DNA of 64,000 nt from Helicoverpa zea (taxonomy: Eukaryota > Arthropoda > Insecta > Lepidoptera > Noctuidae): NCBI RefSeq assembly GCF_022581195.2, contig NC_061461.1:8494001-8558000 (forward strand), given 5' to 3'. Under the pieces are notes generated by a model that was given only the letters and a program-made list of their open reading frames with translations, made no database searches and was not told the origin of the DNA. This document shows, in pieces, positions 44,601 to 56,586 of the stretch. The position numbers were made by a program, and so were the translations under genes. Position 1 is the stretch's first letter. Each line of letters begins with the position of its first letter.

Positions 44601-47600
44601 AAAGTAACTGTTACCATTGTTAGAAAATTATGTCATCAGTACATAATAGCCAAAGGGTTAACAGTAAAAAAAATTACAGCTTCATTCCCACTAACGGTGA
44701 AGGCAATAAATCAATTTTAAGAAGGCTTATTATCTATTCTTTTGTCTATCGACTGTTTTTGTATAGTCTGTGGTCTGTCACAAAAGCGCGCTAAACAGTT
44801 TTGGTGGCTGTCTATTGACAAATTGCAGTTCGGGAATAAAGGAACGGTGAAAGAAATGTGATATTTATGATCCCAAAATGTGGGTTCCGGATTTTTTGTT
44901 ACCAAACTTCATGGTTAATTAATTATTTGCAGCGTCACTGTTGGTTTGTCACTGATAGTTGATTATTTACAAATAACTTTTTACAATATCTTAATAATAA
45001 ATATACATATACAACATACAACTAACTTATACTACTTATCTTTATACAAAACTAAAAATAAAATACTATATACAAAATATATATAAACATAAAACATAAA
45101 ATATAAAAGAGCATCGATCAGGCATCAGGTTGATTATTGAAAGTAATTCTAACATCCTTTTAGAGTTTGGATACCAAATAATTGTTAATAATTAAATGTA
45201 GTAGTTTTAGTAGTAGGTAGTAGTTTTTTTTATTAAAATATACCTACTTGTAGGTACATCGTGATAGTGTTCTGTCCCTGTGTGTAACAGATTCATAAAA
45301 AGAAATATTTATTATTAACTTTGCCGCTTGGTAGGTAGTCAGACTGTACAATTACATAGGCAGGTATTTTATGCGTGTTCAGGTAGACATTATTTGACCC
45401 CTTTAAAATAATGTTTTGACTCTTTGTTTTGTTTCTTTATTATATGTTTAACCTATGAGGAATATTAATTTACCTATTTTTCTCCTAACAGCAGCGTAGG
45501 CGTGGGTCGAGCACACTTCGAGAAGCAACCGCCCAGTAACCTGCGCAAGAGCAACTTCTTTCACTTCGTGGTCGCTCTGTATGACCGGGCGGGACAACCC
45601 GTCGAGATCGAACGCACTGCCTTCATCGGGTTCATTGAGAAAGATCAGGTAAATTATACATTTATTTCAATAATATGATTAAGCTTAGGATTCAAACAAA
45701 TATTATAAAGCTGAAGAGGCTATTTGTTTGAACGTGCTAAGCTCAGTAATTACTGGACCGATTTGATATTTTTTCAATGTTAGATGACCTATTTATCCAG
45801 GAGTATTTTCTACGGAATGCGGAATCTGCTAAATGATGCTAGTTTATTAAGAACAAAAATCCTATCATATTTATATTTTTTTCAGGCTCTACTCAAAGAT
45901 CGAAATTATTAATATCATATTTTTTACATTATCCCACAAGCAACAGTAACAAACGCCCGATTACGCCGTCGTAGATTTAAGAGGACGAATTGGAATTTTT
46001 CTCAGTAAATACAAAACGGATCAAAATACAACTTGGTTACCTGAAAGTTCATGATATAAACTTTATTTTGTTAGACGTAGAAACATGATTAGGTAACTTT
46101 TATAACAGAGTAAAATATATCAAACATACCTCTTTTTAAAAAGAGATTCACATATTATGGGCAAACGGGACCGATTTAAGCCTCTTAACTTTTTTAGTAG
46201 TTGAGTATATACATACTCTTTAAAATTGTAGAAGGAATTTTTATCAAATTATCATTTCTAAATAATAAAATTACAAAACCATTTTGTCGCTTACGACTTT
46301 TAGTTATAAGCTAGCGCGCGTATTGTTATCCTCGCCCCGCTCAGACGCTCTGACCCCTTTTGGCGCCTTAGATGCGCGTGCCGGTTATGGAATTATTGTT
46401 GACCAATTCGTCGCCTTAACTAAATAACTTTCAACTTAGCCCCTTTCAATACGGCGTCATATTGTTAGTTTATCAAGGAACGTTCGAGACGAGATATATA
46501 TCGCGATTCTCTGGTTCATCAATCAGGATCGGCCCGACATGATTTCTATTGTGTGCACAATACTTATTTACATAATACGCATGCGTGCTGGTGGCATGTG
46601 TTAAATTTTAACTTTGGAATTCTCGAAACTTGGACCTTTTTGGTGTTGGTCTACTTCATTATCAATGTTTTGAATTGATTGTAAGCCTCTTTAGAATGAT
46701 GGGATGGTTGTTTTAAAGTGTTATTCTGTATGCGTTTAAAAGGGTCCGATAGACAGCTAAAAATTTAAAAAGCGTTGCTGTTCCACATGTTTCAATTACA
46801 GAATAGTTTAAATTCTTAGGCCATATTCGTTTCAAGCAACTAACCTTTCCTTCCTTCTTGATACATTTATTTTAAATATTACTAGAAAAGAACAGAAAAC
46901 TCTTTTGTTACACGAAAACCAAATAGGTAACTGTGGATTCGACTTTTACATTTATTTAAAAAACCATACTTGATTAAAAATAAATAATACATGAAAAAAA
47001 AAAATTACGCACTGAACAATATAAAAATATAGGTTACTCTGTCTGTCGCCAGGGGGCGTGGAACGTTCACACGTCTTGTTTGTTGGCGTTGCGTTAATTA
47101 TTCACATAGTAAACATTCATGTTCGCGTTTTTACCGAACGTGTGGCTCGCACTTTACTTATAAATGTTATTATTAAGTATACATATTTCGGATGGCGCTA
47201 GTTTTTTTTTGGTGTTTGATGAGTCTTCGTCTAAATAAAATAGGATTAGATCATTTTATTCTTAAATTTTAGACTTACTTATAATTAAGCTTTTTTCGTT
47301 GAAAAGTTACGCAGAAATATATTTTTAGGTCTTTATAATAATTTAGGCATACAAACAAGAAGTCAAGATCACGTCTAAATCGTGATAGCTAGGTACTAAA
47401 AATAGGCCTCTAAAAAATCTTGCGTACATTTTTCTGTCTTTGCTCACAATTAAGATAAAAATATTGTATATTGACGTGGCTGTATATACAATTACTTAAA
47501 AAATCCTCAAACTACGTTGGTCTAACGATAACATTTTGTTCCAGGAAGTTGAAGGGCAAAAGACGAACAATGGAATCCAGTACAGACTTCAATTACTTTA

Positions 47601-50600
47601 TGCAAATGGTAAGTGACTATCTGCCACGTTTTGGGGTCAGCCCATGACTAAGTTCCGAGATACCGGACAAACCCCCCTTGTAAAGCTTGAAGAAAAACTT
47701 CAATTAAAATTAAATGACATACTTGTATTTAATTAACTTGAGATGATTAAATTTTAAAAGACATAGACACTGGCCAGTCTTTCAATTACTTATTTTCTGT
47801 CATAAAAAGTCTTGAGAAAGTTACGTATAATGGGCTGGAGTGAAAAATACACAGGCTTTTACTACCTAACTAATATGGGTGACTTTAAGTTTGATGCTAT
47901 AAGTAGGACGATATATTAAAATTATTTTGATTTAAAAATAAAATGATGCGTAACTTAATCTGAGTATTACTACCGATGTCGACAATGACCATATCCAATT
48001 ACCTCATATAGGTACACTCGCACTACAAACACGCTGTATGCAGTACAGTCGCCGACATAATGGTATAGAATAGATCGTGCACCGTCAATACAGTGATGTG
48101 CAAAGCATTATCGCTCGGTCGGGAGTCGAGATAAATAGAGAAATTAATTTAAAAAAATACATAGTTTTCGATAGTTAAAGATAACGTGTAAGTACATATA
48201 AGTCACTTAAACTAAATACTATAACCGAATCTAAACAATGACCATATAGCATTACCGCTATAGGTAGGTACACTTGCACTACAAACACGCTGTATGCAGT
48301 ACAGTCGCCGACATAATGGTATAGAATAGATCGTGCACCGTCAATACATGTGCAAAGCATTATCGCTCAGTCGGGAGTCGAGCAAATATTGCCCGACTTG
48401 ACTTCATTGTCGTACTGTCATGCGGGCTATTGTCGTCAATAGCTATTCAGGCCTCTAAGATGGCGCTTGCTAGTTTGAAATTAAAATATTTGAAGGATTT
48501 TTCCGAAAATCCTTGTCTTAATTTTATAATCAGTAACAGGTACCTATATGGAGAAATTAGATTGATTTAACTGATGGTTAAGTTTTGCTTGAATAAAATT
48601 TGGAAAAAGAAAAAGACAGTTTGGCTAGATTTGGTAGGTTTAACATTTCATTCTACTACATTGAGACTACTATTGTATTTTATACTACACGTATTTTTTT
48701 CTGGGTGGTAAAAAATGGACCTTAGAAAAAATAATATTAGCCGAATTTTTTGCGATAACCTCAAAATCGAAAACCTAATTTACACAAGCAATTATAGTCG
48801 TTATTCCGTAGCAAGAAGGCATAAATCAGAATGTAAACCTCAATCTCGTATTCAAGAGACGTCGCTGACAACACAGACTATACGCGATGGTCGCATTGTA
48901 AATATTTGCCGTCTTGCTAGACCAGGGATAATGGAAAATTGGCACAGAATAGCGGGCTCTTGGACTATGAATGACGACTGCATTGAAGCTCTTATACTAT
49001 GATATTGGAGCGGGGGTTTGGTTAGGAAATAAGACGTAGTTGAATTTTTTAAAGGTGTTTTTTTGTTCAATTAGTCATTAGAAAGTTGGAATTTCACGAG
49101 TATTTCTAATAACAACTCTTATCTGTCATCGTTAAAAGCGTAATACATGTTACCTGTATTGTATTGATATTTTCTTGAAATTGCAGTCAACTGTGCAAGC
49201 AGGTTACTTGTTCAAAATCTATGATATTATCTCACAATTTTTTTTTATAATTATTTTTTTGAGTTGATTATAATCGGCTTATCAAAAAATAAGCTTCGGA
49301 AATAACACATAGGTTGCCTCAAACAGTTTTCAGCACGGAACTCTAAAAGGAGCGAAGCAAGCGTAGAGGCAATTCTAGGAGGTTAACAAATTGTGCAATG
49401 TCTGGTGCTACGCTGGCTACGCTCGTAGCCCGTAGCTTGCTACGATCTTTATTGCTACTATGTGTAAATGTTACTGTTTTATAGGAGCGAGAATTAGAAC
49501 GATCTTAATATAAACACAACATGTTAGGAAACATACTGCTGCACTGTGTGTTGGTAATGTAATTATTTCTAATGTTTTTCTCTATCTCTATTAATTTTCA
49601 AACAATCAAAATAGGAATTCGAGGAAATAGGCATAAATTAAAATATATTTACATACGTACCAAAGTCAATTTTTACAAGTGATGCTAATATATAATACCT
49701 AATTTTGGGTTCAAAATCTAATCATAGCTCAGAAAATAAATAATTAATTTACATATTTTTATCTTCTACAGGTATTCGACAAGAACAAGACATATTTGTG
49801 CGACTTATCGATTCAGTTACAAAACAGGTGAGTTTTTGTACCTGTCATAATATTTTTTTAAATAGCTGCCTTATAAAAAAGTGGTAACAAATCTATAGAT
49901 AATTGTAAGAAGCGTACTAAGAAGATGCTATGTGTAATATTAATTATGAAACGGCTACTAACAGACTGCAAGCCATTATTTCTCCAATGCAACTTTAGCA
50001 TGCATTATACCAATTTCTCTATCAATTTACTTTACTTCGGCAGTACTAGGTAGCTCCACCCCACAGGCACGTGTCGGCCACGTGACAGCCACGCGATAGA
50101 TTGTCATCGCCGACGTCCGATTAGACCCTAATCCACACGCCCCTTGGTCAACTAAATTGTATTGCGTTTGAGCACAATCATTATTATCTTTATCTCGTGT
50201 TACAATTTTATTTTTAGTTTAGAAATTTTGATAGGAACGTGTCATGTTGAATCGTTGAAAGGGTTATATCAGCTAGCTTTTGTATGTAGGTGTTAAGCCG
50301 CTTGTGAGACAAAATGTTTCATGGGAATTTTTAAAAGTACTTGGAACAGATGGTCAAAGTTACCAGCAGTTATAATATACCTAAGTTATCTGGAAATATA
50401 AGTAAACATAGGTACATTACTCTCATTACTTAAACATTTTTCAATGGGCGTGTACAATCTTATGCGATCGTAAACTTATATGCTTGCTTGCTATCTAAAA
50501 AAAATTGAAAGTGAAAACAAATAGAGTAGGTAATCCTGCATTTCAAAGTTTGGCTTTGAAAGGTCTGTAGAAACAATATTTTCAGGGCTTATTACAAGAA

Positions 50601-53600
50601 CTCTAAATTCACAAACTCCAGAAACATTCGACTGCAATTATAAACACCACAAATAACAATATTAACTGCGGCATGATGAAACTTCACCACCTCACATATA
50701 TAATTTCAACACGTCCTCTCTTAGTGTTGTGTAACAAGAGGCCAATTACCAAAGATTTATGTTGAGCACATAATTAACTTAGGCCGAACGTTGTTAACTA
50801 AGAATTACGGAATCGTATGTGGTACAGGTTGCAGTGTTTTGTTTATTGGGTGGGACGCGGTACGTTTATTATAAAGGATAAAAAAATATTGAAGGAAAAA
50901 TCTAAAATATTTTGTTACATAACTGAAGCAAACGTAAGTTAAAATTGGGTACTTTATTCACAATTCATAACTACTACGAGTGCCGTATGTCATATCCAAT
51001 TATAAATCTGGCTATAAATTAATATTAAAGTAGCAGGCTAGTCATAGAGCTAAAGACGTTTACAACTTACAGAACAAATGTATAAAGCTAATAAAAATAA
51101 AAATTGACTACCTAATTACATGAAAATTTACACAATTTTCCTTCAGAACTGTCCCACAAATCACACAATAATATACTAAGAAATAAATTGTATTCTATCA
51201 GAACCGCAAGCACGATAGTTTTGTTTTATGAGCGAGCAACAAATAAAATGTGTTCTGCAGTGGACCGGAGACTTGGAGTTGCATCGCGCGTGATTTACAT
51301 GAGCGACAACGCATACAGACTGCAGAATTGTGCTGCACTCACACAAATGCAAGTCTTATTGGTGTGCACCTAGACGTGCCTGTGTGTATACATAGAAGGA
51401 ATTTTCTAAAAATTACTGTCATTGTATTTTGTAGGTTATCTATGAATTTGTTTTGATATAATGTTGAAGACTGTTTTTGGGGTTAGAGTGGTTAGTGTTT
51501 TGTAAGAAAGGGATTTTTATTTCTCGTCATTACAAAATCGGCTTACTGAAATGCTGTCTTTGAACTTGAAGAAAAATTGGTCATATAACATCTTCGTTGA
51601 AGTTAAGTAAAAATCGAACAGCACAATTACAAGCTATTTAAATTTATTTTTTTTATTCAAGAGATCTCTTTGAAAACTTGTAACACACTAGTAAAATAGT
51701 GTAAAAGACAACAAGCGCTGTGATTTACGCACGAAGCAAAGACGCCTGGCAGCCTCGCAAGAACAGTTACTGTAGATATTTTCGTTATAACTGCAGTTCT
51801 ACTTCCGTACAATTTATTTACTTACATTTCAGTGTATTTTTCGCAAAATTTGTTTTGAGTGAGCTATTTAAAATTATGTATTTGGGACGTCTAGGCATGT
51901 TTCCTAAGGGTATTTATCTTAACGTCACATGTAAGTGTTTAAGTTTACATTGTTTCTACCCAAATAAAGACTTAAGTTTATTATTGAGTTGACGTAAAAA
52001 TATTAGACCAGTATATGACCTTAAAGCATTAGACCAATGAACAACCATACCATAACCACGATTATGATTCGGCCCATAACATAATTTCTGTAAATCTTAC
52101 TTACCAGTAAAAGCATAGTACAAAATTCTTCACAAACCAGCTTCCGAAAGTCATTTTCTCAACAAAAGGCAACCAAATTAATATGTTGTTTGAACATCGT
52201 TAAATAAACACAATCATGCGGCCACGTGCACCGCGCACGCCTCTCTATTCAAACCTTGGACCATTCTATGGGATTTTGTCGAATCTCATTCGACGAACTA
52301 TGGAGTCTATCTTAAGACTATACTCAAACAGAGGGTGAGCAGATTGGTATTTTAGATATTGATATGATAGTGATTTAGTATGGGAACACAAATAATCCGG
52401 TTGTTGTTCCTGTTTGGATAATGGGTCCGTAATTTTGAATACGGAATTGCAACAAAAATGTTCTCGAAGAGCATACTCACAGAACGACTCTGAAACATTG
52501 TGGAATTAAAAAAAATCGCCACCCTTTTTTACAAAGAAACATGGAATTTTAAACTACCAATTCAACTGAATAAAATTAATAACTCTTTGCACTCTTTTCA
52601 AAGGCCACCCTTTAAAAATGTCTAGAATTCCGCGCCCTATATTTCATACAGCACTTCGACATAATTCGCACACGAGGACTTTTGCTTATTCTTGTGTCTT
52701 ACCAAAACAAGGGTTGCGTGTCCCGTTCGCATGCACTGCACGACATTAGCTGATTGCCATGTGCCCACAGCCTAACGTTTTAATACAATTAAATCGACCG
52801 CAAGTCACTATTACCCGAACATCTTTTCATCGCCATTTTTGTGAACGACTCTTTTGCGTGTCACTCGGTTTGTCCGGACTTATTAAGATAATGTTACGTG
52901 ACATTTTCGATGATTACCTCCTTGTTTCAATCTGTTTTGTTCAATCATTTTGATAGTGGAGTAAAGAGGTCACTTTTGATTTAGCAACTTACTAACATCA
53001 CTTTTGGAAATACTGTCTCCAAATTCAGTTTTTTTTCAGATGAAATTACTAAAAATTCAATCACACATAAATTTATGCCTATGCAAAAAACTGAACTAAA
53101 TTTATGTTAGTTACTTCCTTATTTAATATTAATAGTAATTTTAAGCAACAATGAATGAAATATACAATTTGAGTAATAGGTAATATAGCTACTTCGGCAT
53201 ATATTATAATTAACTTCCAAATCACTGAAAACAAAACGGCACAATTAATCCTCTAATTACAAAACATGAAACTACATCCCACAGTAGCTACAATTTTTTT
53301 AAATCAGCACTAATTCCCCAGAGATTGAATCCCATGCGACGGTCTATGCCCAGCGCTGCGACCCAGACATCCTGGGGGATCGTCTCAATTCAACCGGCTG
53401 AACTTGAAAAATGTTAGTTCACACTATCTGCTCCTAGTGTTTTTATTCTCACCAAAGAACTGTTGAGAGTTACAACTGCTCATACTTTTGAGAATGCGCG
53501 ACTTTTTGATAAAAGCAACCTTCTGAGTTCCAACGAAACGAGTTACATCGTTAGGCAGTTGTTTTGTTTTTTGAGATACTTTTGTAGCGATTTGGATGAT

Positions 53601-56586
53601 ATTAAAATTGTATAAATCTAAGACTATAAAACCACTGGTTATTTACTGTGGTTATTTACTTTATGTTTTAAATAATACTTACTGATCAATGGAATATTTC
53701 TCTATTTACAGCCATGATTGTTTGGACCAATTTAAATAACAAATTACTGCTGTTAGCACCATGGCTTGTAGTCAAACTAAGTAAATTTATAGTTTCGGAA
53801 CTATTTACTATTATTTTATTTTTAGTAATATTTTCCGCTCCCCATCATATTCCCAAACTACCAGTATGACAAAGTTATACAAAATCGATTTGATTTACAA
53901 CAACACCTGATCCCGACCCCTTACTTAAGCCGAATGCAGAAAATACGACCCCAAAGCTATTTTGGTGTTCCTAAATACTTTTGTATGACCCTTAGATACC
54001 TATTACAATGTACAAAGCTAAGTCCTTATAAATCCATGGTACAAAAGATGATAGTACCCCTGTTTCATATTCAATTAAATATTTTGTCAGGGATGAAAAA
54101 ATCTATTTCGGATTTAGGGGATCAGGCTAATGTTGCAAGTGTAAGTAATAGTTGTACAAATTGTTGTACTTTTGTGGACAAATATGTGATTTTTTCCATA
54201 CTTGTAGTTGGTGTAATATTTATAAGATGTTACTATAATACATATATGAGTATGCATGTAGTTTCTTGCCGGTTTATCTCCATGAGTTCTTGGAACCATT
54301 AACCGAAGTTTGAAGATTAGAGCCGGACTATTTATTTACCCGTGAATGTTGTACAGAGCCTGAATACTTTTTACAGATTTTTTTCAATATTAAAAGCGAC
54401 AATTTTAATTTAAAGATTGTGAAAGAACACTGTTATTTACCCTCTTACATTGAGGGTTGCCAGTAATTAGTTTTTATTAGATAAACATGAAGTACTCATG
54501 TTAGAGCTCCTGAATGTTGCCAGATGAAAATATTCAAGACCAGTTTATTTTTCATAGTATTTTATATACCTCATGTGAGTTATGAAACATGAAGTTTTTA
54601 TTGATTTTTAAAAATTGTTATCTCGTTCGTGAATTCAATGCGGGAATTATGCAAATAAGTTTTTGGTTTAGATAATAAAATGCAATAATTATGCATGCGA
54701 GGGTGCATGAATTAGCAAAAGTAATAACTTGATGAAGACGGCCCAACTTATCTTATCTGTTCGACGATTTTTAATTTAATGTTCTTCTGTCCCTAATTTA
54801 TAATTTAGGTTAATTATATTTTTGAGTCATAATTTAAAACTATGATCAATGATAAAACTGAGTTTTTAATTAGAAGTTATAGTAAGTAATTTATTATATT
54901 TTAAATCTGACTAAAATAATTGTGAAAAGTGAGTATTAATAGTGTATTTTTGTTTCAGCCAATCGTGTATGAAGGACAAGATAAGAATCCAGAAATGTGC
55001 AGGGTATTACTTACACATGAAGTTATGTGCAGGTAAGATATGCATTTTTCTAGGAAAATATAAACTATAAAAGTGGTCGAATGTAATAGTATCCAATTCT
55101 CAATTTTATATTCGATTCCATATTCAAAAACTGATCACAACAAGTCACGCACACATGTGCAACTTATATTCGTAGAAACGTACGCGACAGTCATTTGTCA
55201 TAAATATTGACTCCCAAAATATTATTGCACGGTCATGTTTCTTCAAACGGCAGGCTTTTGTGGCTATTCACGATACGACTGTGTCAATACTTTTTGAATT
55301 GGTCATAATGTAAAAGCAACGTCCCTTTTTAAGACGGGCTTACGTTATTTCTTTTAACATCACGGACAAGCCTAAGAATATTTTATTTAACCAATTATTA
55401 CTTAGATATGAAGCGGTATTTACCTGAAAAAAAAAATGTTTCTTAAAAGAGAGTGAAGTAACTACATTTATCCGACTAGAAGTTTAAAACAAGTTTAGTA
55501 GTACAAATGTAAACAAGCAACAACAGTTGTACACAGACGCATCTTGTAACTTCCTAATTACGAGCAGGCGAACAAAGAAATGAGCGTCCTTATTAATTTA
55601 ACCATTTGTTTGGGGTGGTTTTTCCGCTCGTAAACGTACTGTGTCTCGCCACTTTGTCAATGTGTGGGTGTGTGACGATGGGGCTTCGCGTCAGTGTGAG
55701 CAATTAAAATTTTATTCCACCTTAGACTGTGTATCGTTGTCTCTTTTTGCTGGATATGTGCGTCTTTGTCGGTCGTCTTCAGGGGAGGAGTCTCTAGGGA
55801 GTCTGTCCTTTCAATGTCTTTGCCCTTTGCGTCAAGAAAGCCCGGTAGGGCGCGTGCACCGTATTGTTTGTTTAACGTGGATACGCCGGTTGATAAGTTT
55901 TTTGATCCTTATAGGAACTTTGCTTTACAAATGCAATTTTTCTTCTGCTTATAGACGTTGTTAGTAACCAGTTTTACTATCCAGACGGTAATACGTATGT
56001 ACGCACAATTTGACTAGAGTTAAACATTAAATTAATCGGTCAAGACGATTACCTACCTATATGCAAACTTGGCATTTATAATAGAAACTATTTACAACTT
56101 CATAAAAATAGGAATCAAAAAGTTCAGCACCATTACTATTTTCACATTTTAACTTTTAATAAATTAAGTTCCAAAATACATTTTTTTACAATACTTTTGT
56201 TCAACCAACAAAATCCATAAGAATTATAAATCGTCTGGGTTCTGAGTGACATGATGCATCTAAACCCTACGATACGTTTACTGGTACTTTATTGATTTTT
56301 ATCCCCAAAACGGATAGGTATCCCTTTAAGAGTGCGCCGCTAAAGGTACCGGGGGATCGCCCTAATGTGTCCCTATATTGACAATTTATTGCATTTTCTG
56401 ATGTTATTTGTAAAATATTTTTTGAACCATTCGCTGAAAAATGATATTCTTCATATCCAAAAATAATGTTAGTTTTTTTTGTGATACTTTTGAGTTAAAT
56501 ATATAATTTGTTTGCAGTCGGTGTTGTGACAAGAAGAGTTGTGGTAACAGAAACGAAACGCCTTCCGATCCAGTTATCATCGACCG
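38620..56586 (+). CDS. kn: COE/EBF transcription factor knot (collier), 5' part
   Basis: Seven exons seen: to 38668, 40580-40718, 45492-45648, 47545-47608, 49772-49827, 54959-55032 and 56518-56586. All have GT-AG sites and matching phases, giving about 200 residues. Exon 1 encodes WGRKLYPSGAPRSS, the insect collier N-terminus; exon 2 encodes LMFGLHHQEAAGG and TSLKEEPLTRAW. Exons 3-7 are the COE DNA-binding domain: RAHFEKQPPSNLRKSNFFHF, TNNGIQYRLQLLYANG, QDIFVRLIDSVTKQ, VYEGQDKNPEMCRVLLTHEV. The COE zinc knuckle HEVMCSRCCDKKSC spans exons 6-7. The IPT/TIG, helix-loop-helix and C-terminal parts lie beyond the right edge. Exon 1 has no in-frame ATG. The frame opens after TGA at 38539-38541, and GTG 38620 sits where an ATG might be expected. 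Otherwise translation may start at ATG 40588. In flies knot patterns the head, muscles, neurons and blood precursors. Confidence 0.93.
38669..40579 (+). other. knot intron 1
   Basis: A 1.9-kb AT-rich intron. It contains the 63-bp perfect inverted repeat described separately and nothing else I can identify. Confidence 0.7.
39092..39328. repeat. Perfect 63-bp inverted repeat with 111-bp spacer
   Basis: The left arm 39092-39154 (starting AATTATAGTTCGGCCATTCA) is the exact reverse complement of the right arm 39266-39328. The arms are GC-richer than the intron around them. No clear target-site duplication was found, so a MITE is possible but not proven. RNA copies could fold into a long hairpin. 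Confidence 0.85.
40719..45491 (+). other. knot intron 2
   Basis: A 4.8-kb intron, largely AT-rich, with an A17 run near 42972. A GC-richer island at about 43560-43740 includes AACCAATTTGTTTACGCAAA, with a forkhead-like TGTTTAC core. No exon or transposon end was identified. Confidence 0.55.
45649..47544 (+). other. knot intron 3
   Basis: A 1.9-kb intron. It starts with a Helitron-like piece (45690-45842, ending CTAG then T). A GC-richer patch at 46310-46390 has no known identity. Confidence 0.55.
45690..45842 (+). mobile_element. Helitron-like element in knot intron 3
   Basis: Holds AATATTATAAAGCTGAAGAG, GTTTGAACGTGCTAAGCTCA and TACTGGACCGATTTGAT as in 15778-15969, ending GATGCTAG then T at 45843. 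The 5' end is approximate. Confidence 0.6.
47982..48130 (+). repeat. Near-tandem duplication, unit 1 (knot intron 4)
   Basis: 149 bp repeated at 48235-48382 with few differences. The block ACAAACACGCTGTATGCAGT through the TAGAATAGATCGTGCACCG block is identical in both. The unit ends at GTCGGGAGTCGAG. Confidence 0.85.
48235..48382 (+). repeat. Near-tandem duplication, unit 2 (knot intron 4)
   Basis: The second copy, offset by about 253 bp from the first. It is followed by AAATATTGCCCGAC, whose CCCGAC can pair with the GTCGGG at the repeat end. The rest of intron 4 (47609-49771) is AT-rich with a CTACG/CGTAG-rich patch at 49410-49445. Confidence 0.85.
49828..54958 (+). other. knot intron 5
   Basis: A 5.1-kb intron, mostly AT-rich. 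A GC-richer island at 50040-50160 (CACGTGTCGGCCACGTGACA, GATTAGACCCTAATCC) holds E-box-like CACGTG and homeodomain-like TAAT cores. No coding exon was identified. Confidence 0.5.
55033..56517 (+). other. knot intron 6
   Basis: A 1.5-kb intron. A mixed-composition stretch at 55620-55960 shows open frames without a known domain. Nothing else can be supported. Confidence 0.5.

Noticed and set aside
47982..48382. Possible CRISPR-like repeat array
   Set aside because: Only two long copies, no regular short repeats or spacers, and the genome is eukaryotic.
48715..49002. 95-residue open frame in knot intron 4
   Set aside because: No domain or matching splice phase. A minus-strand frame of similar size overlaps it.
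53934..54302. 122-residue open frame in knot intron 5
   Set aside because: No domain, inside an intron, and not bounded by convincing splice sites in the knot phase.
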